DNA of 31,938 nucleotides from an uncultured Lachnospiraceae bacterium (GTDB lineage Bacteria; Bacillota; Clostridia; Lachnospirales; Lachnospiraceae), in contig CAJTVK010000040.1 of the NCBI GenBank assembly GCA_910579645.1, forward strand, positions 1 to 31,938, in the 5' to 3' direction. Position 1 is the first letter of the stretch; each line of letters opens with the position of its first letter. The notes below the pieces were generated by a model. That model did no database searches, had not been told where the DNA came from, and was given only the letters and a program-made list of their open reading frames with translations. A program made the translations under genes and the position numbers. Below are positions 8,726 through 15,698 of this stretch, piece after piece.

Positions 8726-10240
8726 ATGAAGAAAGTAGCTATTTATTGTCGGCAGAGTTTAAAGAAAGAGGATAGCCTTAGTATCCCAAAGCAAGAAGAG
8801 GATTGCAGAAGCAAATTAACACAAGAGGAAAAAGACCTTGTAGTTGTTTATACAGACCAAAAGTCTGGCAAGAATACAGACCGAAAAGGTTTTATAGACA
8901 TGATGAATGAAGTCAAGGCTGGAAACATTAGCAAAGTTGTTGTTTGGAAGTTAGACAGGATAAGTAGAAATCTAGCTGATTTTTGTGAAATGTATGCTAC
9001 GTTTGAAGAGTATGGAACAAGCTTCTTCTCTGTGAATGATTACTTTGATACATCTAATCCCATTGGTGAGTTAATGTTAAAACTGCTTATAATGTTTGCG
9101 GAAATGGAACGCAAGAACACACAAATGAGGGTAAAAAACAACTTTTACGGTCGAATCAGAGATGGTCGCTGGGCTTGCGGCTCTGCTCCATATGGTTTCA
9201 AGAATGCCAAAGTGAATCGGATATCTACATTAGTTCCAGAGGATAATGACAAACTTGAAGCTGTAAAAGCGTGCTTTGTGAAATATGCTCATTCTCCAAA
9301 TACATCACTCGGACAACTAGCCCGCTGGCTAGCCGAGAATGGTTATGAGAGCCTTAGAGACAATGGAGGTTGGGATTCTACAACAGTAATGAGGATGCTC
9401 AAAACCCCGTCCTATGCGGTAGCAGATGAAAGACTGAAAAAATACTTCGTTACAAAGGGAATAACTATCTTGAATGAGGATGACTGGACGGGAGAGACAA
9501 GCTGTCAACTTGTGGGAAGAACGCAAACTATTATAAAGGATGGAAAAGAGCAGAGAGGAAAAGTTGATAGTGACAAACAAACTGTTTACCCCACCAACTT
9601 CAAGGGAATTGTTGATAGTAAAACCTTTATAATGGTACAAGAGAGACTAGAGCAGAATCAACAATTCAAGCGTGCTAATGCTCCCAGCGCCTTACAAGAA
9701 TTAGCTGGACTGCTGAAATGTGCTGATTGCGGCTATGCCATTAAAGCTAACAGTGTCTCTCCGAAAAATGGTAGACCTTACCTTGTTTGCCATGGTCGCT
9801 CTGTCTTGAAGATTTGCAAAAACTCCTATGCTGGTGTCCGATTTGAAGATATACAAAAGAAAGTCGGAAATGAGATACAGAAAAAGCTGGATGAAATCGC
9901 CCTTGAAGTTTTAGACGGTGAGAAAAGCAATTTAGAGCGCAAGAAAAGAATTGCAGAGTGTGAAAAAAGGCTTGATTCTCTTTTGATGATGATGCCCGAT
10001 AACAAGAAAGCCGCCGAACGAGTTTCCAAAAAGATGGATGAAATCCAAAGTGAAATTGACAAACTTACACTTGATGAATTTATGGACACTCGGACAACAG
10101 AACGATTGAGAATAAGAAACCATCTTCCTTTGAAATATGAGCGATTCGCTACAGAGGAAAAGAAAAGTATGTGCCAGCAACTTATAGAAAAGATACTGTT
10201 ATCTCACAATGGAGATATAGAAATAATCTGGAAAGAGTAA
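8726..10240 (+). CDS. Large serine recombinase (element integrase)
   Basis: A 504-residue protein, likely the enzyme that integrates and excises this element. The start is the ATG at 8726, with AAAGGAG upstream. The catalytic domain has IYCRQS (catalytic Ser11) and KLDRISRN. The recombinase domain begins near 150 (SAPYGFKN). A zinc ribbon follows near 330-365 (CADCGYAI, then Cys in VCHG and KICKN) and a C-terminal coiled coil lies around 385-450. It sits about 120 bp inside the left end, the usual position for such integrases beside attP. Its codon use is AT-rich, unlike the two recombinases at 1-2865, so it belongs to a different lineage. No recombination directionality factor is evident; one of the small unknown proteins could serve. 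Confidence 0.95.
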   Translation: MKKVAIYCRQSLKKEDSLSIPKQEEDCRSKLTQEEKDLVVVYTDQKSGKNTDRKGFIDMMNEVKAGNISKVVVWKLDRISRNLADFCEMYATFEEYGTSFFSVNDYFDTSNPIGELMLKLLIMFAEMERKNTQMRVKNNFYGRIRDGRWACGSAPYGFKNAKVNRISTLVPEDNDKLEAVKACFVKYAHSPNTSLGQLARWLAENGYESLRDNGGWDSTTVMRMLKTPSYAVADERLKKYFVTKGITILNEDDWTGETSCQLVGRTQTIIKDGKEQRGKVDSDKQTVYPTNFKGIVDSKTFIMVQERLEQNQQFKRANAPSALQELAGLLKCADCGYAIKANSVSPKNGRPYLVCHGRSVLKICKNSYAGVRFEDIQKKVGNEIQKKLDEIALEVLDGEKSNLERKKRIAECEKRLDSLLMMMPDNKKAAERVSKKMDEIQSEIDKLTLDEFMDTRTTERLRIRNHLPLKYERFATEEKKSMCQQLIEKILLSHNGDIEIIWKE

Positions 10241-10244
10241 CAAT

Positions 10245-10270
10245 AAAAGAGAGGTGCTAACCTCTCTTTT
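10245..10270. terminator. Bidirectional terminator
   Basis: AAAAGAGAGGT and ACCTCTCTTTT form a perfect 11-bp stem with a GCTA loop. It serves the recombinase gene (plus) and the zinc-finger gene (minus), which converge here. Confidence 0.85.
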
Positions 10271-10273
10271 CGT

Positions 10274-11266
10274 TTATTGTCTGAGTGCTTCAAGAGCCGC
10301 TCTTTTTTCTACTGCAATCGCTTCAAGTCTGTCTGCTTCTGCCCTTGCTTCGCTTGCAAGATTTTCAGCTTCAAGAACCTCTGTTTCAAGGATGGCAATT
10401 TGTTCTGTGTTATCGTCTGGAAGAGGAATTACAATCTCAATGTCCTCTTTGGAATTAGGGTCTCCAGATTCAATCCCGAAATAATTATTTTTACATTCAT
10501 GGTAACCCATTACAAATTCTCCACAATTAGGACAGTTTAAATCCCATTCATTCCCGTCAATTCCGATTGTGCAATCTTTAGAATTGTTCTTGTGTTCTTT
10601 TAATTCTTCTTTGGTGTCGAACTCGTCTCCACATTTATCACATTTAAAGGTTTCTTTATCTGGAAGAGGAATTACAATTTCAATTTCCTCTTTTGCATTG
10701 TTCTTGTGATTTTTAAGTTCTTCTTCGGTGTCAAATTCCTTTCCGCAATCATCACATTTAAAGGTTTCTTTTCCATCTGGGATAGGGAATGTGATTCCGA
10801 TTCCGCAATCCTTAGAGTTACTTTTATGTGCTTTTAATGCTTCTTCGGTGTCGAACACGTCTCCACATCTATCACATTTATAAGTTGTCTTTTCGTGTTC
10901 TTCTTTGTAAGGACATCCATCCGTTTCACTTCCGCTACCATCAAAATAGTTATAAACCTTATATTCTGTTCCACAAATTTCACATTTTTCAAATGTTTTT
11001 GTAGTTGGTTTCTGGTTAGTATAAGGAACTCTTTCCATTCCCTCTGGACAGTATTTACATTTGCCATCCCCATAGTTGCTGTACATCATGTTGTGTTCTC
11101 TACACCAATATGTTTCGTAATCCTCTGGTATTGGTATGTCAAAAGAAATTTCAATATCTTCTTTTGAGTTATCGTCTGCCGCCCATACAGGCACGATTGC
11201 CATGCCGCCAATGATTGCAACTGACAAAACGCTTGCCAGTGCAGTAATTTTAATTCTCTTTTTCAT
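10274..11266 (-). CDS. Secreted tandem zinc-finger-repeat protein
   Basis: A 330-residue protein with a signal peptide (residues 1-30, cleavage near VWA-A) and no later TM. Residues 53-76 (YWC..H, then CKYCPEGM) resemble the small heavy-metal-binding domain of copper ATPases. Three units of 38-40 residues follow with C2H2-like spacing: Cys131/Cys134/His147/Cys154; Cys171/Cys174/His187 with the fourth ligand lost; Cys209/Cys212/His225/Cys232. Each carries F-D-T-[EK]-E around the central helix. An IEIVIPLPD-type spacer recurs (about 35-47, 194-203, 273-284). Further CxxC pairs are at 95/98 and 245/248, and residues 285-330 form an Ala/Glu coiled coil. A start with AGGAG fits. Zinc or other metal binding outside the cell is inferred; the role is unknown. 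It is expressed from a promoter box shared with two other element genes. Confidence 0.8.
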   Translation of the reverse strand: MKKRIKITALASVLSVAIIGGMAIVPVWAADDNSKEDIEISFDIPIPEDYETYWCREHNMMYSNYGDGKCKYCPEGMERVPYTNQKPTTKTFEKCEICGTEYKVYNYFDGSGSETDGCPYKEEHEKTTYKCDRCGDVFDTEEALKAHKSNSKDCGIGITFPIPDGKETFKCDDCGKEFDTEEELKNHKNNAKEEIEIVIPLPDKETFKCDKCGDEFDTKEELKEHKNNSKDCTIGIDGNEWDLNCPNCGEFVMGYHECKNNYFGIESGDPNSKEDIEIVIPLPDDNTEQIAILETEVLEAENLASEARAEADRLEAIAVEKRAALEALRQ

Positions 11267-11329
11267 AATATTTTAATCTCCTAATTTTTAATTTAATTGG
11301 TCTTTCTGACCTGTTTTCCTTTACTCTTA

Positions 11330-11349
11330 TATTGTACCACAAGAGATAT
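11330..11349 (-). promoter_or_regulatory. Shared promoter box, copy 1 (zinc-finger gene)
   Basis: On the minus strand this reads ATATCTCTTGTGGTACAATA, identical to copies 2 and 3 except for one base. TACAAT is the -10 box and TTGTTT lies 16 bp upstream. It drives the zinc-finger gene, about 65 bp downstream. Confidence 0.65.
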
Positions 11350-11356
11350 TAAAAAC

Positions 11357-11386
11357 AAAAAAACAGAGGGGGTTAATTCCCTCTGT
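11357..11386 (-). terminator. Terminator of the membrane-protein gene
   Basis: On the minus strand ACAGAGGG pairs with CCCTCTGT and is followed by seven T. It sits between the membrane-protein gene and the promoter of the zinc-finger gene, so these two are separate transcription units. Confidence 0.8.
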
Positions 11387-11394
11387 CTGGCTGT

Positions 11395-12015
11395 TTATGG
11401 ATGTAAAATCGGCTGTGCGGCTGGATTGTTGATTAGTGCATTGAACCCTTGTACTGCTAAAGTTATAAATACACTTCCTAGCATTATACAAAGCCATGTT
11501 TTGCCGATAACTCGTATGTGTGTATAAGATTCTTCTATCTTTCTAGGGTTTTTAGATGTCATTATCAGACAAATTTTATAGCTTGAAAGTGTGGCGGCTA
11601 ATATGGACGTGAATGGCAATATTGCAGTGTAGATTATGTTGAACATTCTTCTGAAAATATAACCTGCTCCATTTACGTCTATACTATATCCACCATCACC
11701 ATTCCCAGGGAAGTATTCAAAAATGTCTGTTGCGTCTGGCACATATACCCCATACCATTCACCTTTTTCATCATCCCACCTTGTCTCGTAGTGATAGCCA
11801 GGTATCGCTTGCCCCCAATCTCCCCTTATCTCTGCGTCTTTATCATCATACTGTGGCGGTGCGTCTGTAGCATGGAATTGGTTTGCAAAAATGAATGTAA
11901 ACAACAACATAAACAAAATACACATTACCGTAACTACAGTACATTGTTTGTAAATTCTCTTTTTATCTTCAGTCCAGTTTTTCCAGAACCAGTTGATTTC
12001 TTTTATCTTTTTCAT
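11395..12015 (-). CDS. Small three-helix membrane protein, unknown function
   Basis: A 206-residue protein with a basic cytoplasmic start, a TM at about 27-46, an acidic aromatic-rich extracytoplasmic segment (about 47-125, with Trp-Asp-Asp and Tyr-Val-Pro-Asp stretches) and two closely spaced TM helices at about 130-156 and 172-195. The two C-terminal helices with a short basic loop (SKNPRK) vaguely recall VirB2/TrbC-type pilin topology, but I cannot support that assignment. Its start is the ATG at 12015 with AAAGGAG upstream. It shares an identical promoter box with a small RHH gene and nearly the same box with the secreted zinc-finger gene. The two exported proteins may therefore act together at the cell surface. 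Confidence 0.7.
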   Translation of the reverse strand: MKKIKEINWFWKNWTEDKKRIYKQCTVVTVMCILFMLLFTFIFANQFHATDAPPQYDDKDAEIRGDWGQAIPGYHYETRWDDEKGEWYGVYVPDATDIFEYFPGNGDGGYSIDVNGAGYIFRRMFNIIYTAILPFTSILAATLSSYKICLIMTSKNPRKIEESYTHIRVIGKTWLCIMLGSVFITLAVQGFNALINNPAAQPILHP

Positions 12016-12056
12016 TATTCAATTTCTCCTTTATTTCATAAATTTCTTTATATCTA

Positions 12057-12076
12057 TATTGTACCACTAGAGATAT
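12057..12076 (-). promoter_or_regulatory. Shared promoter box, copy 2 (membrane-protein gene)
   Basis: On the minus strand this reads ATATCTCTAGTGGTACAATA, identical over 20 bp to the copy at 15943-15962. With TTGGTT 17 bp upstream of TACAAT it forms a full promoter about 40 bp before the membrane-protein start. Confidence 0.7.
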
Positions 12077-12097
12077 CTAAAACCAAAATTCCAGCAA

Positions 12098-12132
12098 CAA
12101 AAAAAGCACCCCAGCGATTAAACGTGAAGTGC
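12098..12132 (-). terminator. Terminator or attenuator
   Basis: On the minus strand AGCACTT pairs with GGGTGCT (with wobbles) and is followed by seven T. It lies upstream of promoter box copy 2. Confidence 0.6.
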
Positions 12133-12177
12133 TAAATGGTATATATAATCGAAAAAAAATCAAAAGTTTTTGTTTGC
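12098..12177 (-). ncRNA. Candidate small RNA of about 80 nt
   Basis: A strong promoter at 12184-12212 (minus) predicts a start near 12177. A terminator hairpin with a seven-T tail ends near 12098-12105. No open frame of note lies between. It could be a free regulatory RNA or a 5' leader attenuator for the downstream membrane-protein gene. Confidence 0.4.
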
Positions 12178-12183
12178 ATATAT

Positions 12184-12212
12184 ATGATACCACTATGAAT
12201 TCTTTATGTCAA
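12184..12212 (-). promoter_or_regulatory. Strong promoter TTGACA-N17-TATCAT
   Basis: On the minus strand, TTGACA (12207-12212) and TATCAT (12184-12189) are spaced 17 bp. The -10 context GGTATCATATAT is also found in the promoter at 13908-13936, so the two probably share a regulator. Confidence 0.7.
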
Positions 12213-12509
12213 ATGCATGAAAAAAGAACCGTGACAAACTGGTTGCCCGATTCTTCCACACAACTTTAATATAATAAACGAAATAGAAAATTACTAAATA
12301 TTTTCTTGCACATATAAATGATAACAAATTAACATATTTAAAGTCAAACAAGAAAGGAATGAGGTCAAGTAGACCGTGGAATAAATAGCCCGCATTTTGG
12401 GCTTTTTATGCCGCGAAAGCTACTTGACGGAATGGGGATTGCCAGTGCCAAAAATAGGGATAGAGGGATTGACAAATGCACTTCTTGTTAATCCCTCTTA
12501 ACTGTGTTC
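12213..12509. other. Gene-free stretch with structured inverted repeats
   Basis: GTCAAGTAG (12364-12372) is perfectly complementary to CTACTTGAC (12420-12428), and the enclosed segment holds its own GCCC/GGGC hairpin. A terminator-like stem, AGAGGGATT/AATCCCTCT (12462-12470 and 12491-12499), ends the minus-strand gene beginning at 12890. Bases 12262-12297 resemble 16388-16423 (see findings). No convincing coding sequence was seen. Confidence 0.5.
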
Positions 12510-12890
12510 TTATCCTCTTATTCGTCCATACTCTCCCCTTAATTTACATAAGTTTCCTACTATACTCACTCTCCATTTGTTATCTTTTAGAATCTCGACA
12601 CATTGTCCTTGTTCTAGTATGATTCCTTTTAGTTTATATTCTCCCGATTTGGATTTTGTTATTTTCCCCTCTTTCAAAATAGGTTTTTTAAGATAATCTA
12701 GGTATAAATTTGTATAATCAAGATGATGTATTAAGTCCGAAAATGTGTCATATAACATGCAATCTTCTTGGTTCTCTGAATCAAAATCAATGCTCAAATG
12801 ATTCTGTTCATCATATTCAATTTCATCTAAAATAAGTCTTATTACTCCATTCAAAATGAAGAGTTTTTCTTTCAATTCCTCAATGCTCAT
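12510..12890 (-). CDS. DUF5348-like small protein
   Basis: 126 residues. The C-terminal half (GEYKLKGIILEQGQCVEIL, then W-R-V-S-I) has the pattern of DUF5348, a small domain found in Firmicutes plasmids and integrated elements, with no established function. The N-terminal half is acidic and helical (IEELKEKLFILNGVIRLILD). Its ATG overlaps the TGA of the upstream gene (ATGA), so the two are translationally coupled. It is likely cytoplasmic, with no signal or TM. The family call is from motif memory and is tentative. Confidence 0.65.
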   Translation of the reverse strand: MSIEELKEKLFILNGVIRLILDEIEYDEQNHLSIDFDSENQEDCMLYDTFSDLIHHLDYTNLYLDYLKKPILKEGKITKSKSGEYKLKGIILEQGQCVEILKDNKWRVSIVGNLCKLRGEYGRIRG

Positions 12891-13168
12891 TTTTTCTCCT
12901 TATCTTGTAAAATCAATGACGTATTATACATGTCTTTCATTCCTTGTAAGTATGTCAATTTTTCTTTTCGAGCAGATGTTTCAACGGTGGCTTCAAAATA
13001 TTCTTCTAGTTCATCCGCTAGTTCATCGGATAGTTTTTCTTCTAATTTTTCGTACAATAGGTCTTGTGCTTTTAGTAGTTCTTGGTATGTTTCATCTTTT
13101 TCATAAACCTCTGTTAATTTGTCTATAATACAGGGATTTACAAATTCCTCCAAATCGAAATCGTTCAT
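12887..13168 (-). CDS. Small acidic helical protein (DUF6809-like)
   Basis: 93 residues. The start is the ATG at 13168 with AAGGAG about 8 bases upstream; a longer start at 13198 lacks a ribosome binding site. The MNDFDLEEFVNPCI opening and the long amphipathic helices (ELLKAQDLLYEKLEEKL, DELADELEEYFEATVETSAR) resemble small helical proteins common in Firmicutes mobile elements. It is divergent from the XRE-type gene at 13314, with shared dyads between them, and overlaps the following DUF5348-like gene by 4 bp. A role in control or copy-number functions is possible but not shown. Confidence 0.7.
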   Translation of the reverse strand: MNDFDLEEFVNPCIIDKLTEVYEKDETYQELLKAQDLLYEKLEEKLSDELADELEEYFEATVETSARKEKLTYLQGMKDMYNTSLILQDKEKK

Positions 13169-13212
13169 GATGGTATCTCCTTTACTTTTTTGATACATCC
13201 CACTATATCATA

Positions 13213-13259
13213 TTGCGTAAAATATCGCAACATAAATTATCGCAACGATAATATACGTT
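13213..13259. promoter_or_regulatory. Operator-like dyads between divergent genes
   Basis: TTGCG-N8-CGCAA (13213-13230) and AACG-N8-CGTT (13244-13259) lie between the minus-strand small gene and the XRE-type gene, with another CGCAA at 13241-13245. The equal 8-bp gaps suggest binding sites for a small dimeric repressor, most simply the adjacent XRE-type protein. Confidence 0.5.
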
Positions 13260-13313
13260 CTGCAAAATTTCGCTACGTTGGGAGATAATATAGTCAAAGG
13301 TAGGTGATTCGGG

Positions 13314-13514
13314 ATGATTGATTATGAGCCACTTTGGAAGATGATGGAAGAAAAAGGCATATCGCAATACCATCTAATTCAAAACGGTATTGCTGGGAAG
13401 ACGATATATAACATGAAGCGACATTGCCACATATCTACATCAACAGTCGAAAAACTTTGTAAGATTGTCGGCTGTACGCCAAACGATATTATGAGATTTA
13501 TTGATGAGCAATAA
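13314..13514 (+). CDS. XRE/Cro-type small repressor
   Basis: A 66-residue single-domain helix-turn-helix protein of the short Cro/C1 type. The HTH is around residues 17-50 (ISQYHLIQNGIAGKTIYNMK, then ISTSTVEKLCKIVGCTPND) and ends with MRFIDEQ. Such proteins bind operator dyads as dimers. The gene is divergent from the 13168-12887 unit, with inverted repeats in the gap. The most likely job is control of maintenance or excision genes of the element, which is inferred from position only. Confidence 0.85.
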   Translation: MIDYEPLWKMMEEKGISQYHLIQNGIAGKTIYNMKRHCHISTSTVEKLCKIVGCTPNDIMRFIDEQ

Positions 13515-13543
13515 GAGGATGCTGTTTTCAGTGTCCTCTTTTG
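13513..13543 (+). terminator. Terminator of the XRE-type gene
   Basis: AAGAGGA pairs with TCCTCTT, followed by TTTG. It overlaps the stop region of the XRE-type gene. Confidence 0.65.
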
Positions 13544-13833
13544 CACTCCCCCGTGGTTGTCTGTAATTTTGGGACAGGGGACAGAAGTTAGGGGGGCGAG
13601 CCGCAGGCGAGCCAGTATTACCCCTAACTTCTGTTCCATGTGCCAAAATGAGCGAAAGCCGCATAAATGCTGGGTTTGAGGGCTGTTTTTTTGGCACAAC
13701 CACTTTTGTGCCAAACTAGTCACTTTTGTGCCAAAACTAGTTTTAAACAAAAAAGAAGCCAAAAACAGTCCTCGAAACCAGCATTTATCACCTATGCGGC
13801 TTGAGCGGGCTACAGACAACCACGGGGGAGTGC
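13543..13833. other. Nested inverted repeats with iterons: candidate replication origin
   Basis: The outer arms, 13543-13565 and 13811-13833, are a perfect 23-bp inverted repeat. Inside, 13581-13594 and 13621-13634 form a perfect 14-bp stem whose loop holds GCGAGCC twice. Next, 13656-13695 and 13758-13802 form an imperfect stem of about 40 bp. Its loop carries two tandem 20/21-bp copies beginning CACTTTTGTGCC (13701-13741), with a third TGTGCCAAA at 13639. This is gene-free and lies upstream of rep. Such architecture fits a rolling-circle double-strand or single-strand origin; the nick site is not identified. Confidence 0.55.
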
Positions 13834-13907
13834 AGAGGGGGTTTCCCCCTCTGCCGCCTGCAAAATACCGCCATGAGATATATCATATATATTGGTATTT
13901 CAAAAAG

Positions 13908-13960
13908 TTGACAACTAAATTTTAATAAGGTATCATATATGTAGGTGCAGAGAGACCTAC
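13908..13960 (+). promoter_or_regulatory. Strong promoter with operator-like hairpin
   Basis: TTGACA (13908-13913) and TATCAT (13931-13936) are 17 bp apart. TATCATATAT occurs both at 13931 and 50 bp upstream at 13881, and GTAGGT-N8-ACCTAC (13941-13960) lies over the transcription start. It drives the RHH gene and probably rep. Confidence 0.75.
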
Positions 13961-13992
13961 ATAAAAGAAACAAAATATAGGAGAAAAATAAT

Positions 13993-14199
13993 ATGAAAAA
14001 AGATATAATTTATAAATTAAGAATGTCGGAAACAGAACGCAAAATACTTAAAAGAAAAGCCGAATTACTTAATACTACAGTTGCCGATTTACTAAGACAA
14101 TCCGCACTTAATAAAAGGGTTGAGGGCTTTAGAATGTCCGACTTAAATCTACCAGAAGAACAATGCAGAGGACAATTAAATTTACTGGATATGATATAA
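13993..14199 (+). CDS. Ribbon-helix-helix DNA-binding protein (MobC/CopG-like)
   Basis: 68 residues. YKLRMSETERKILKRKAELL, then TTVADLLRQSALNKR, matches the strand-helix-helix pattern of MobC and CopG-type proteins (beta strand near 5-10, helices near 12-26 and 29-40). An AGGAG lies 8 bases before the ATG. It is immediately upstream of rep and downstream of a promoter with repeated TATCATATAT, so it may autoregulate that promoter and limit Rep. It could equally be a relaxosome accessory protein for MobV. Confidence 0.8.
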   Translation: MKKDIIYKLRMSETERKILKRKAELLNTTVADLLRQSALNKRVEGFRMSDLNLPEEQCRGQLNLLDMI

Positions 14200-14237
14200 T
14201 AAAAAAGACCCATGATGGAAGCATGGGCTAAGGTAAA

Positions 14238-14292
14238 AAAATGAAATCTATATATCTGTTATACTTATAGTATAACACAAAGATTTCATTTT
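14238..14292. other. Large two-tier hairpin upstream of rep
   Basis: AAAATGAAATCT (14238-14249) pairs with AGATTTCATTTT (14281-14292). Inside, GTTATACT (14258-14265) pairs with AGTATAAC (14269-14276) around a TAT loop. It could be the Rep nick-site cruciform or an RNA element in the rep leader. A smaller CCCATG/CATGGG hairpin lies just before it (14209-14227). Confidence 0.45.
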
Positions 14293-14360
14293 GTAAACCT
14301 CGAAACGAAGGAAGGATACCTTTTTATTAAAAGAAAATAAAGATAAAGAGGTATTTAAAA

Positions 14361-15680
14361 ATGAAACCTATTATAACAGATTTAAGCAAGAAATGCAGGA
14401 AAATGTTACTTACAATAAACAATCCTGACAAAAATGAAACAACACCTAAAGGGTGGTTAATAAATACAAATGCTATAAATTGTGCATTAAATAATGATAA
14501 TGAAGCAAAAGCGTGGATTATCAATCATATAAGAGAATATATTGATAATAGCGATATTGTTAAAGGGAAAACAAACACATACTACTGTTTCTCTTTTGAA
14601 GTAGGAAAAGAGGGAACACCCCATCTTCATATCTTCTTCAATTTTGACAATGCCCGATATGGCAACAAGATTAAGAAAACATTCCCCACCGCTCATATAG
14701 ATTATTGCAATGGCTCTAATAACAGTGTTAAAGACTATGTATTTAAAACTGGTAAATTGGAAGGAAGCGAAAAAGAAGATACAAAAGTTGTCGGAACACA
14801 ATTTGAAAATGGCGAACTTCCAGAGGAAAAAGGACAGGGCAAGAGAACAGATTTAGAGTTCATAAAAGAACTAATTGAACAAGGGAAAACACCAAAGGAG
14901 ATATTAAATGTTGACCCTAACTTTTATCCTCTTGAAGCCTATATTAACAAGATGTTTTACAACAAAAGACTTGAAGAAACACCATTCCAAAGACCTGTTA
15001 AAACAGTTGTTCATACTGGTGCTACTGGCTCTGGAAAAACATATTTTGCAACAAAACTAGTAAGGGAAGAAACCTATGTCGGAACAGACTATAGTAACGG
15101 CTGTACTGCTCTATTAGATGGATATACGGCACAAAAGAATCTGTTTCTGGATGAATTTAGAGGGCAAATACCTTACAATATGTTACTCACAATGTTGAAT
15201 GGTTACACGCATGATGTCCATGCCCGATATAACAACAAATATATGTTGTGGGAGAATGTTCACATTACAAGCGTAATCCCTATGGAACAGTGGTATAATC
15301 CCGATAATATTCGTGATACATATGAACAACTACAAAGAAGAGTTAGTGAAGTGGTATTCCATTTCATGTCATATCGAGGAATTTATATTCCCGATAAAAT
15401 AAAATTTTTCCACATTTTTGGCGAAGAAGTTGAAAAGGATATCCAGTACCACGAATATACTATTAGAGGATTTGAATACACTACTTATGAAAATTTGGAA
15501 AAAGAAGCACTTTCCCATTTTGATATCAGACAAATTGAAGAAGTACCAACTCTTAACTTATGTAAAAGTTGGGATAGGCAACAAGAAGAAATAAAACAGC
15601 ATAACCGAGCGAAAAACACAAGATGGGAACAAACTAATTTACTTGATTTATTAAATGATGATAGCCTACCATGGGCTTAA
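14361..15680 (+). CDS. Rolling-circle Rep: HUH endonuclease plus SF3 helicase (CRESS-like)
   Basis: A 439-residue replication initiator. The HUH motifs are in order: motif I LLTINNP (16-22), Glu80 and motif II TPHLHIFF with His88 and His90 (metal site), and motif III DYVFK with Tyr126 (nucleophile) and Lys129. A superfamily 3 helicase domain follows: Walker A GATGSGKT (220-227), Walker B LFLDEF (261-266), motif C HITS (301-304) and an LQRRV arginine motif near 330. This arrangement and spacing is that of Reps of CRESS-DNA viruses and related bacterial plasmids. The start has AGAGG about 9 bases upstream, within an ATACCT/AGGTAT inverted repeat that could mask it. It should nick an origin and unwind the excised circle. 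Confidence 0.9.
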   Translation: MKPIITDLSKKCRKMLLTINNPDKNETTPKGWLINTNAINCALNNDNEAKAWIINHIREYIDNSDIVKGKTNTYYCFSFEVGKEGTPHLHIFFNFDNARYGNKIKKTFPTAHIDYCNGSNNSVKDYVFKTGKLEGSEKEDTKVVGTQFENGELPEEKGQGKRTDLEFIKELIEQGKTPKEILNVDPNFYPLEAYINKMFYNKRLEETPFQRPVKTVVHTGATGSGKTYFATKLVREETYVGTDYSNGCTALLDGYTAQKNLFLDEFRGQIPYNMLLTMLNGYTHDVHARYNNKYMLWENVHITSVIPMEQWYNPDNIRDTYEQLQRRVSEVVFHFMSYRGIYIPDKIKFFHIFGEEVEKDIQYHEYTIRGFEYTTYENLEKEALSHFDIRQIEEVPTLNLCKSWDRQQEEIKQHNRAKNTRWEQTNLLDLLNDDSLPWA

Positions 15681-15698
15681 TATAAAGGAGAAAATAAT

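Noticed and set aside
11395..12015. VirB2/TrbC-type pilin
   Set aside because: The two C-terminal helices suggest the topology, but the extra first helix and the large outer segment do not fit and there is no transfer operon around it.
12359..12388. Short leader peptide gene in the structured segment
   Set aside because: The ribosome binding site would touch the ATG with no spacing, and the peptide has only nine residues.
13701..13741. CRISPR-like repeats
   Set aside because: Only two adjacent copies with no spacers. They fit iterons in an origin-like block.
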